64,000 bases of DNA from Vibrio ouci (GTDB lineage Bacteria; Pseudomonadota; Gammaproteobacteria; Enterobacterales; Vibrionaceae). The stretch is taken from assembly GCF_004551525.1 (NCBI RefSeq), contig NZ_SATR01000028.1, positions 1 through 64,000 on the forward strand, read 5' to 3'. The notes under the pieces are model-generated. The model ran no database searches and was not told the origin of the DNA. It was given only the letters and a program-made list of their open reading frames with translations. The position numbers and the translations under genes are program-made. This document shows, one piece after another, positions 9,149 through 15,952 of this stretch (positions are counted from its first letter, which is position 1; every line of letters begins with the position of its first letter).

Positions 9149-9601
9149 ATGAAGCAAGGCATATGTTTGCTTGTTGCTGCCTTCTCCGCCATGGCAAGCC
9201 CAATCAGTTGGGCTTGCTCGTATGATGGGCAGTTTACTAACCCCTTCTCTGAGAGTTATCCGGGCTCGTTGGATGTTGCGATTGCTACTCAACAGGCGAT
9301 ACGAGGGCAACTGATTGAGGCGCCACAACGATTGAAAGGTGGGCAAGGTCTACGCAGGGCGAGCTGGTGGTTAAACTTGATGGTAGAAAGAAACCCGAAT
9401 CTACCGTCTGGAACTTATATTTATCTGGTCGATAGCCAGCTCTGGTCACAATATCAACCTGATCAAAGATTAGCGATACATGTCGATGCTCCCAATTCAG
9501 CAGAAAACGTTTTACTTATTTCAGAAGCGGCGCTTAGCAGCGTGATTAGTGAAAAAATTACCCTGAACAAAGCTCGTGATTTAGGAGTAGTTACTTGGTA
9601 A
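9149..9601 (+). CDS. Small secreted protein of unknown function
   Basis: Protein of 150 residues with an N-terminal signal peptide (MKQGICLLVAAFSAMA, then SWACS near the likely cleavage site). The cysteine is not in a good lipobox context, so a soluble periplasmic protein is more likely than a lipoprotein. I do not recognise the family. It starts 14 bp after the alkylsulfatase stop codon and is followed by a terminator, so it is most simply a partner of that enzyme. The mature part has no metal or catalytic signature that I can name. Confidence 0.72.
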   Translation: MKQGICLLVAAFSAMASPISWACSYDGQFTNPFSESYPGSLDVAIATQQAIRGQLIEAPQRLKGGQGLRRASWWLNLMVERNPNLPSGTYIYLVDSQLWSQYQPDQRLAIHVDAPNSAENVLLISEAALSSVISEKITLNKARDLGVVTW

Positions 9602-9635
9602 TAACGATTAACGTGTGAAGTAATACGACTTAGTT

Positions 9636-9661
9636 AAAGCGGCCAACTTGGCCGCTTTTTT
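9636..9661 (+). terminator. Terminator after the alkylsulfatase operon
   Basis: Stem AAAGCGGCCAActTGGCCGCTTT with a T run. The sequence is almost identical to the hairpin at 6985, with C to T as the only difference in the stem-loop core. Confidence 0.9.
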
Positions 9662-9824
9662 GTGTCAGTTTTATCTGTTTGTGACCGCTAACCACTCCTA
9701 TTTTTGATCTAACGCAATCAAGCTTGTGACTACCTCTTTTGGGGTGGACGAATATCATGACAACTCACATAAACTAGAGCGTAAACAACTACAATTAACA
9801 TGGTTATACGCATAAGAAGTGGAG

Positions 9825-9845
9825 CTGAGAGAGTGACTCTCTTAG
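9825..9845 (+). promoter_or_regulatory. Hairpin in the napG leader
   Basis: A nine-pair stem (CTGAGAGAG against CTCTCTTAG, one G-T pair) with a three-base loop ends 14 bp before the ribosome binding site of napG. It may influence mRNA stability or translation. No T run follows, so it is not a normal terminator. Confidence 0.4.
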
Positions 9846-9870
9846 AACACCATCTCACTAGGACAATGTG

Positions 9871-10638
9871 ATGAGCAAGCCTAAAACGACAACTTCTGAA
9901 AGCCGTCGACGATTTCTACGCGATACGGCGCGCACGGCTGCAGGTGTAGGCGCCGCAGCAACCATCTTGGGTTTACAGTCAGTACAAACACAAGCGAGAG
10001 ACGGCAGCGGTGTGCCCGTTAGGCCGCCTGGAGCATTGGCTAAAGGAGAGTTTGAAAAAGCCTGCACGCGTTGCGGACTGTGTGTTCAAGCTTGCCCTTA
10101 TGACACGCTAAAGCTCGCGACGTTATTATCATCGGTAGAGTCAGGAACACCTTACTTTAATGCCCGCGATATCCCTTGCGAGATGTGTGAAGACATTCCT
10201 TGCGTCGTTGCCTGCCCAAGTGGTGCCCTCGATCCTGCTTTGACGGATATTGATGATGCACGCATGGGTACGGCCGTGCTCATTGACCATGAGGCTTGTC
10301 TAAATTGGCAAGGATTGCGCTGCGACGTCTGCTATCGAGTCTGTCCACTGGTCGATGAGGCAATAACGTTAGAGCATATTCGCAATGAGCGTACTGGTTA
10401 TCATGCCAAGCTCATCCCTACTGTTCACTCCGATAAATGTACCGGTTGTGGTAAATGCGAGCAGGCCTGCGTCACGGAAGTGGCGGCGATTAAGATTATT
10501 CCCACTGAACTTGCAAAGGGCAAAATGGGTTCGCACTACCAATTGGGTTGGGAAGAAGTGACTAAGCCTCTTGGCAATAGTGAACCGGATAGGGTGATTC
10601 CATCCGGGGCATTAGAAACCTTAGGGGGGAGCAAGTAA
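9871..10638 (+). CDS. napG: NapG-type ferredoxin, quinol dehydrogenase subunit
   Basis: Twin-arginine exported protein of 255 residues that carries electrons from NapH toward a periplasmic reductase. The TAT motif SRRRFLRD lies in the first 20 residues, followed by an Ala-rich segment. Four 4Fe-4S motifs follow: CTRCGLCVQACP, CEMCEDIPCVVACP, a split motif ending CDVCYRVCP, and CTGCGKCEQAC. I prefer the ATG at 9871 over an in-frame GTG at 9868; AGGA lies upstream. The stop overlaps the napH start by one base. No napD, napA, napB or napC gene is in this window, so the redox partner is not evident. Confidence 0.88.
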   Translation: MSKPKTTTSESRRRFLRDTARTAAGVGAAATILGLQSVQTQARDGSGVPVRPPGALAKGEFEKACTRCGLCVQACPYDTLKLATLLSSVESGTPYFNARDIPCEMCEDIPCVVACPSGALDPALTDIDDARMGTAVLIDHEACLNWQGLRCDVCYRVCPLVDEAITLEHIRNERTGYHAKLIPTVHSDKCTGCGKCEQACVTEVAAIKIIPTELAKGKMGSHYQLGWEEVTKPLGNSEPDRVIPSGALETLGGSK

Positions 10639-11486
10639 TGGCGAAGAATTTAGCGAAAGACGCGGGTAAAGAGGCAAGGCATAAACTTGGCTGGTGGCAT
10701 GCTCATCGCTTTTTGATTTTGCGCCGCTTGTGTCAGTTTGGCGTGATTGGGCTGTTTCTACTTGGTCCAACGATTGGGATTCTAAAAGGCAACCTTTCAT
10801 CTAGCCTTCTGCTTGATACCGTGCCGCTGACCGATCCTCTTATCTTTATGCAGATTGTCTTTACTGGACATATGCCGGAGCTGAGTGCCATTATTGGCGT
10901 GGCGATTGTGGTGCTTTTCTACGCCGTAATCAGCCCTAGAGCCTTCTGCGGTTGGGTGTGTCCGATGAATGTCGTGACCGACTTTGCCGCTTGGCTCAAA
11001 CGCAAGCTAGAGATCAAAGCGAGCTTTCGTTGGAATCCGCAGTTGCGTTACTGGTTGCTGCTGGCTTTGCTGATTGGTAGTGCCGCTTCCGGTACCGTAC
11101 TGTGGAGTTGGATTGACCCTGTTGCTGCGCTGCACAGAGGGATTCTTTTTGGTATGGGCGCTGGTTGGATTCTTATCCTGCTAGTGTTTGTTGTTGATTT
11201 GCTGTTGGTTGATCATGGTTGGTGTGGACACTTATGCCCACTCGGCGCGACTTACGGGGTAATCGGGCGTAAGAGCGTGATTCGCATTACTGCCACCAAC
11301 CGAGAAGCATGCACCAAGTGCATGGACTGCTACAACGTTTGCCCAGAGCCTGTGGTGCTGCGCCAGCCACTCAAAGAAGGCGATAGGCGAGTTATGGATC
11401 AGAACTGCATGAGTTGTGGTCGCTGCATTGATGTTTGTCCTGAAAACGTTTTGCAATATAAGACGATATTCAAAACCAAGTTGTAA
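10638..11486 (+). CDS. napH: NapH-type membrane quinol dehydrogenase
   Basis: Inner-membrane protein of 282 residues that takes electrons from quinol and passes them to NapG. There are about four transmembrane segments. The two cytoplasmic CxxxCP motifs, CGWVCPMN and CGHLCPLG, are the family signature, and two C-terminal 4Fe-4S motifs follow (CTKCMDCYNVCP and CMSCGRCIDVCP). The start overlaps the napG stop (TAATG), so translation is coupled. A strong terminator follows, so the pair is a complete two-gene unit without a reductase. Confidence 0.9.
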   Translation: MAKNLAKDAGKEARHKLGWWHAHRFLILRRLCQFGVIGLFLLGPTIGILKGNLSSSLLLDTVPLTDPLIFMQIVFTGHMPELSAIIGVAIVVLFYAVISPRAFCGWVCPMNVVTDFAAWLKRKLEIKASFRWNPQLRYWLLLALLIGSAASGTVLWSWIDPVAALHRGILFGMGAGWILILLVFVVDLLLVDHGWCGHLCPLGATYGVIGRKSVIRITATNREACTKCMDCYNVCPEPVVLRQPLKEGDRRVMDQNCMSCGRCIDVCPENVLQYKTIFKTKL

Positions 11487-11507
11487 ACAACCAGCTGCTC
11501 TTTTAAT

Positions 11508-11537
11508 AAACTCGTAGTGCCGCTACGAGTTTTTTTC
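11508..11537 (+). terminator. Terminator after napGH
   Basis: Stem AAACTCGTAG against CTACGAGTTT with a short loop, followed by an uninterrupted run of T. Confidence 0.92.
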
Positions 11538-11704
11538 GCTCCATCGACCTATTCCTTTTTAACTCAGCGTGTATTGAGCGTTATTGAGTAAGTTGAAAAT
11601 ATTACACTTCGCTAACGAGTAATTTACATTGTCTGGCTAGTATCGTTAGTGAGTGATCAACGTGGGCGGATAATTCGCCTCTGTATTTTTGAAGGAATAA
11701 AAAT

Positions 11705-12658
11705 ATACGTATTGCAATCTTATCGGGAGATGGGGCCCTGTATTCCTCACAACGACTAAAAATGATAGGTGAACTTAGAGGGCATCGAGTGGATATTCTT
11801 AACCCCCTAGATTGCCACCTGTGTATCACCAACAATCAACCAACCATTATTGTCCGTGGTGTCGAATTACCCCATTATGACGCCATCATTCCTAGATTCG
11901 GTGCTGCTTTAACAGCCTACGGGGTTGCCGTGGTGCGCCAGTTTGAACAAGCAGGTACGCTTTGCGTAAACGGTGCCACCGCGATTCGAAGCGCGCGCGA
12001 CAAATATCAGTCGTTACAGATGCTTGCTCAAGCAGGAGTACCAGTGCCGAACACTGGCTACGCCAGCCACTCCGATCTCGCCCATGACTTAGTCAGCCGA
12101 GTTGGCGGTGCGCCGTTGGTGGTCAAGTTACTTGAAGGCGACCAAGGTATTGGTGTGGTGCTAGCCGACAGTGATATCTCAGCGCAAAGTATTGTAGAAG
12201 CGTTCCACAACCAGAATTGCAATATCTTAGTTCAAGAGTTTTTGTCTGACGCAAAAGGGGCGGACATTCGCTGTTTTGTTGTCGGCAACCAAGTTGTTGC
12301 GGCGATGAAGCGACAGGCATCTGCTGGTGAGTTTCGTTCTAACTTACACCGTGGTGGCCACGCTGAAACCGTAGAACTTACTGAACAAGAGCGACGTGTT
12401 GCGATTCAGGCTGCGAAGGCGATTGAGCTTAATGTGTGCGGTGTAGATATTCTACAGACCTCTAAAGGCCCTGTGGTGATGGAAGTAAATACTGCGCCGG
12501 GCATTGAAGGGATTGAAACAACCACTGGTGAAGACGTGGTATCGGTGATTTGGGATCTGATTGAGCGAAAAATATGGCAACTGAGCGCGCCGATGGAGGA
12601 AACCATGCTGGGTTTAGAGCGAAATCAAGCACAAGGCTTGGTGAGTTTATATCGCTAA
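11705..12658 (+). CDS. rimK: RimK-type ATP-grasp ligase with apparent AUA start
   Basis: ATP-grasp enzyme resembling RimK, which adds glutamate to the C-terminus of ribosomal protein S6. The ATP-grasp core is clear: GGAPLVVKLLEG, GIGVVLADS, ILVQEFLSDAKGADIRCFVVG, FRSNLHRGG, and VVMEVNTAPGIEGIE with Mg ligands. The first ATG (11762) would delete the first beta strand. Upstream codons in the same frame encode RIAILSGDGALYSSQRLK, which aligns with the E. coli RimK N-terminus (MKIAILSRDG). The codon at the expected start is ATA (11705), placed 8 bp after AAGGA, and a stop codon closes the frame at 11690. Either an AUA/AUU start is used or the start codon is mutated. Substrate could differ from S6. 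Confidence 0.8.
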   Translation: MRIAILSGDGALYSSQRLKMIGELRGHRVDILNPLDCHLCITNNQPTIIVRGVELPHYDAIIPRFGAALTAYGVAVVRQFEQAGTLCVNGATAIRSARDKYQSLQMLAQAGVPVPNTGYASHSDLAHDLVSRVGGAPLVVKLLEGDQGIGVVLADSDISAQSIVEAFHNQNCNILVQEFLSDAKGADIRCFVVGNQVVAAMKRQASAGEFRSNLHRGGHAETVELTEQERRVAIQAAKAIELNVCGVDILQTSKGPVVMEVNTAPGIEGIETTTGEDVVSVIWDLIERKIWQLSAPMEETMLGLERNQAQGLVSLYR

Positions 12659-12663
12659 TAGAG

Positions 12664-12692
12664 TGCGCTCCTGAGTTATCAAGAGCGCATTT
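12664..12692 (+). terminator. Weak terminator-like hairpin after rimK
   Basis: TGCGCTC pairs with GAGCGCA across a 12-base loop, followed by only TTT. It lies between the convergent rimK and malT genes and could serve either. Confidence 0.45.
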
Positions 12693-12718
12693 GAGGTCTA
12701 ATTAGCTTGATTGAAAAG

Positions 12719-15427
12719 TTAGTAACCCATTAATTGAATCAGATTTTCAGCGGTCTTAACTGCTTCTTTTCGATTGGCAATATTGAGCTTTTGATATAGG
12801 TTACGAATATGAGTTTTGATGGTCGTGCCAGCGACATCTAGCTCTTGTGCTATTTGCTCATTGCTGAAGCCAGAGTAGATAAGACCTAACACTTGCCATT
12901 CACGCTGAGTCAGTGGACTGGTGCGCACGAGTTCAGGAATATTCGGGTGATTGACCAGTTTTTCAATAAACTCTTCATCAAAATGGACAGAACTACTGCG
13001 CTGCGTTGTAGAGATATCTTTCAGTAGTTGCTGGGTGCGATGACGCTCTAAATCGCTGAGCTCATTACTCTTACTGAGTGACTCTAAGATATGGCCGACC
13101 TTGTTACCATCCACCAAGAAGTTACCAATGATACCGGTCTGATTAGTCAGAGAGATTGCTTCTTTGAGATAGTGATGAGCAGATGCATCATCTTGTTGCG
13201 AGGTCGCCAAAACGGCTTCAACAATCAGGTTACGGTTAGTGTCTGTTACCAGTTCATTCTCTCTAGCTTGTTGCTGTAAAAACGTCAGGGTTTGTTTCGC
13301 TTCGGCGTAGTTTCCGAGTGCGATTTGAGCACGGGCAATATTGCGCCATTGAAGCTGAGTAAAGTGATTGCAAGCTTGCTCTGGGCGAACCGTGGTTTCC
13401 AGCCACTGTGCAATTTCATCATGTTCGCCACGCGCTTGCCAGAACAAGATTAATGACAGTGACGCGTTGGCTGTCCAGTCAACGTGGTAGGTCGACTGCT
13501 TGAGCAAGTGGGTGATCTGTTCGATGAACTTACCCGCTTTATCGAGCTCTCCACGGCCAATCGCAATGCGAGCCAGCATTGAATAGCTGTGAAGGTGTTT
13601 ACTTGGGCTATGATTGCCGAGAATGTCTAACCCTTTGTAAGCACACTCTTCTGCTTCATCTAGGCGGTTCCAACACCATAAAATCTGTGCGCGAACACGT
13701 AGCAGGAACTCATGCAGCGGAACTTGCTGTAATTGCTGTTCTTCAATCAATTTAAAGGCGTTATCTTGAATCTCAAACGCCGCTTGCACGTAGCCTTGAG
13801 CAATCAAAATTTCGCTTTGTTGCAGCATCGCCCAAAGCGCCTGATGGTAAACTTGATACTGGCGCGCCAGTTTTTCGGTCTGCTGCATCATAGGTAGCGC
13901 GCGGCTCAGATGACCAAGCACGTGGTTAACCTCGCCAACAACGGAAGTGGCGACAATGCGGCTACGATAAACCGTACTATCAACTTGGCTTAAGGCCAAC
14001 TCTGCTAACTCTAATGCTTTCTCCGGTTCATTTTGGTTAATCGCCACTTGCGCGCGCAGGGCATTAAATTCCCCTTGCTCTTTGGTGCTCAAGAGGACAT
14101 TAAACTTGGACATCTGCTCGTCAGCTTTTGATAGCAAGTCGCCGACATCGTTATATCTGTGTTGGCTTTGCGCTAACCATGCTTGCAGCATACACAGCTT
14201 AGGTTCGCTATAAAGCTGCTCTGGCGTCAGTGTATTGATGCCTTTTTCAAGTGATTGCAGCTCGCCACCGTTAAACATCTTCCAGCCATACTGAGTCAAG
14301 ATGTCCGCCGTTAGTTGGCTATCTTTGGCTTCTTGCGCATGACGTAATGCTTGATGTGGCGATGACAGTTTCAGCCATGCCTTAGCCGCAGACTGATGCA
14401 GTTGAGTCTCTTGTTGTGGAATACGAGCTATACGTTCATGCGCTAAGAATTCTGCAAATAGATTATGGAAGCGATACCAGTTGTGCTCGCCTTCAAGCGG
14501 GTGAATAAACAGACCAAAGCGGTTTAATGATTCAATCATGCTCAGCGCATCTTCACGCTTAGTGAGCTCTGAGACCAGATGATCATTAAAGTGGTCGAGC
14601 ACCGAGCACTGAAGTAAAAACTGACGTGTTTCTTGATCGAGTAAATCAAATACTTCTTCGACTAAGTAATCCCAAAGGTGAGCGTGGTTGAACTCAGAGA
14701 ACGACTCAGCAGATTGCGCTAAGGTTTTATGTTGATGCTGCGCTTGCAGGGCGATTAATTGCAGTGCAGAAGGCCAGCCTTCAACATAGTTACGTAAGTT
14801 AGTTGCGGTGGTGTCATCAATGCCATCGGCGACTCGCTGGTTGAAAAATCGAGTCGTTTCTTCGGTATCAAATGCCAGTAACTCGTCACCAATTTCGATC
14901 ATCAGATCGCGTACACGCAGGTTAGCGGTGCCCAATGGCGGTGCAGCACGGCTCGTCACAACCAAGGTTAAATTGTCAGGCATGTGCTTTAAGAAAAAGC
15001 GCATCGCCTCATGGATTTCATCATCACTAATCAGATGGTAGTCATCCAGCACTAGGTAGCACTCGTGGTGGAAGCTAGATATTTCGGTAAAGACTTCACC
15101 GAATAGAGAATGAAGGGATGAGAACTGACGCTTTTCGGCAAGTTTCTGAGAGTTCGGACAGCTACCATCCGTTGCCTTATTGAGCGCTTGTAGCAGGTAA
15201 TTCATAAAGCGGAACGAATCGTTGTCGCTTTCATCAATACTGTACCAACCAACATGTGACTTATCAGATAACCACTGAGCCGCCATGGTCGTTTTACCGT
15301 AGCCCGCAGGAGAGCGGAACAGTACGAGCTTATAACAAGGCGCTTGTTGCAGTAGGTCTAAAACTCTTGGGCGAACAATTGCGTTATGCAGTCGTCCAGG
15401 ACGCGTCAATTTCGAAGGAATCCACAT
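12719..15427 (-). CDS. malT: MalT, ATP-dependent maltose regulon activator
   Basis: STAND/LuxR-type regulator of 902 residues, the usual MalT length. Walker A is SPAGYGKTT at 39-47. The NTPase region continues with LVLDDYHLI and VVTSRAAPP, which precede a long helical TPR-like inducer-binding region. The C-terminus has a LuxR helix-turn-helix at about 837-890 (LTQREWQVLGLIYSGFSNE). In enteric bacteria MalT binds ATP and maltotriose and activates maltodextrin genes; the same role is inferred here because malP-malQ lie divergently next door and carry MalT-like boxes. A CRP-like site about 150 bp upstream suggests catabolite control of malT. Confidence 0.95.
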   Translation of the reverse strand: MWIPSKLTRPGRLHNAIVRPRVLDLLQQAPCYKLVLFRSPAGYGKTTMAAQWLSDKSHVGWYSIDESDNDSFRFMNYLLQALNKATDGSCPNSQKLAEKRQFSSLHSLFGEVFTEISSFHHECYLVLDDYHLISDDEIHEAMRFFLKHMPDNLTLVVTSRAAPPLGTANLRVRDLMIEIGDELLAFDTEETTRFFNQRVADGIDDTTATNLRNYVEGWPSALQLIALQAQHQHKTLAQSAESFSEFNHAHLWDYLVEEVFDLLDQETRQFLLQCSVLDHFNDHLVSELTKREDALSMIESLNRFGLFIHPLEGEHNWYRFHNLFAEFLAHERIARIPQQETQLHQSAAKAWLKLSSPHQALRHAQEAKDSQLTADILTQYGWKMFNGGELQSLEKGINTLTPEQLYSEPKLCMLQAWLAQSQHRYNDVGDLLSKADEQMSKFNVLLSTKEQGEFNALRAQVAINQNEPEKALELAELALSQVDSTVYRSRIVATSVVGEVNHVLGHLSRALPMMQQTEKLARQYQVYHQALWAMLQQSEILIAQGYVQAAFEIQDNAFKLIEEQQLQQVPLHEFLLRVRAQILWCWNRLDEAEECAYKGLDILGNHSPSKHLHSYSMLARIAIGRGELDKAGKFIEQITHLLKQSTYHVDWTANASLSLILFWQARGEHDEIAQWLETTVRPEQACNHFTQLQWRNIARAQIALGNYAEAKQTLTFLQQQARENELVTDTNRNLIVEAVLATSQQDDASAHHYLKEAISLTNQTGIIGNFLVDGNKVGHILESLSKSNELSDLERHRTQQLLKDISTTQRSSSVHFDEEFIEKLVNHPNIPELVRTSPLTQREWQVLGLIYSGFSNEQIAQELDVAGTTIKTHIRNLYQKLNIANRKEAVKTAENLIQLMGY

Positions 15428-15576
15428 ATTTCTATTCCCTATTCCACCATAGTGTACAAAAAACGACCGTAATCGCTGATGGGTAGGAATGTTACTTGAG
15501 AAGCCAAGCCTAGGTTATCGGCCAAGGGTGGGATTTTTGGTTGATTCACACTTTGTGCTGAACTACGCCCCATAAA

Positions 15577-15592
15577 TGTGATTTTCATCACT
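15577..15592. promoter_or_regulatory. CRP-like site, malT side
   Basis: TGTGATTTTCATCACT matches the TGTGA-N6-TCACA consensus at nine of ten positions. It is centred about 157 bp upstream of the malT start codon, so it is well placed for CRP activation of malT. Confidence 0.65.
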
Positions 15593-15759
15593 TAATATAA
15601 TGGGTGAGAATGGGGTTTAAACACCTGTTTGCACCAAAAGTTATGAAATTTTCATTAGAACGTGAATCTTAATGTGATCGAGTATGCATATTCATCAATT
15701 GAGTATTTTGTAAGACACGGAAGTTTAATACATCAGTTGTAGGGTAAATTCGTTGGCGG

Positions 15760-15775
15760 TGTGATCTCAATCACC
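15760..15775. promoter_or_regulatory. CRP-like site, malP side
   Basis: TGTGATCTCAATCACC matches TGTGA-N6-TCACA at nine of ten positions. It lies about 190 bp before the malP start codon and 76 bp before the first MalT-like box. Confidence 0.65.
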
Positions 15776-15850
15776 CGGGCTCAGGCTTGTTAAAAATTTA
15801 ATGAGAGTTAGATCACTGAGTCTTGGGTAGTACGCCTTCTACGCCCTGTG

Positions 15851-15885
15851 TCCTCCTCCCAATACGCCGTCTAGGTAGGAGGATG
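15851..15885 (+). promoter_or_regulatory. Inverted pair of MalT-like boxes before malP
   Basis: TCCTCCTCCC (15851-15860; GGGAGGAGGA on the other strand) and GGTAGGAGGATG (15874-15885) both contain the GGAGGA core of MalT boxes. They face each other as a perfect 7-bp inverted repeat (TCCTCCT / AGGAGGA). They lie 68-102 bp before the malP start codon, which suits MalT activation of malP. Confidence 0.65.
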
Positions 15886-15952
15886 TTTCGAAGATTATAT
15901 CCATGCACGATATGTCACAGATGGATTAGAACTAATAAGTGAGATTTCTCTG

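Larger units (their letters stand above)
15428..15952. promoter_or_regulatory. malT-malP intergenic control region
   Basis: This 525-bp gap between divergent malT and malP holds no protein gene that I can support. It carries two CRP-like sites (15577-15592 and 15760-15775) and a pair of MalT-like boxes (15851-15885), listed separately. The rest is AT-rich without clear hairpins. Confidence 0.7.

Noticed and set aside
9704..9721. TTGAT...ATCAA inverted repeat upstream of napG resembling an FNR site
   Set aside because: The half-sites are separated by eight bases; FNR requires four. Anaerobic control may still exist but this is not evidence for it.
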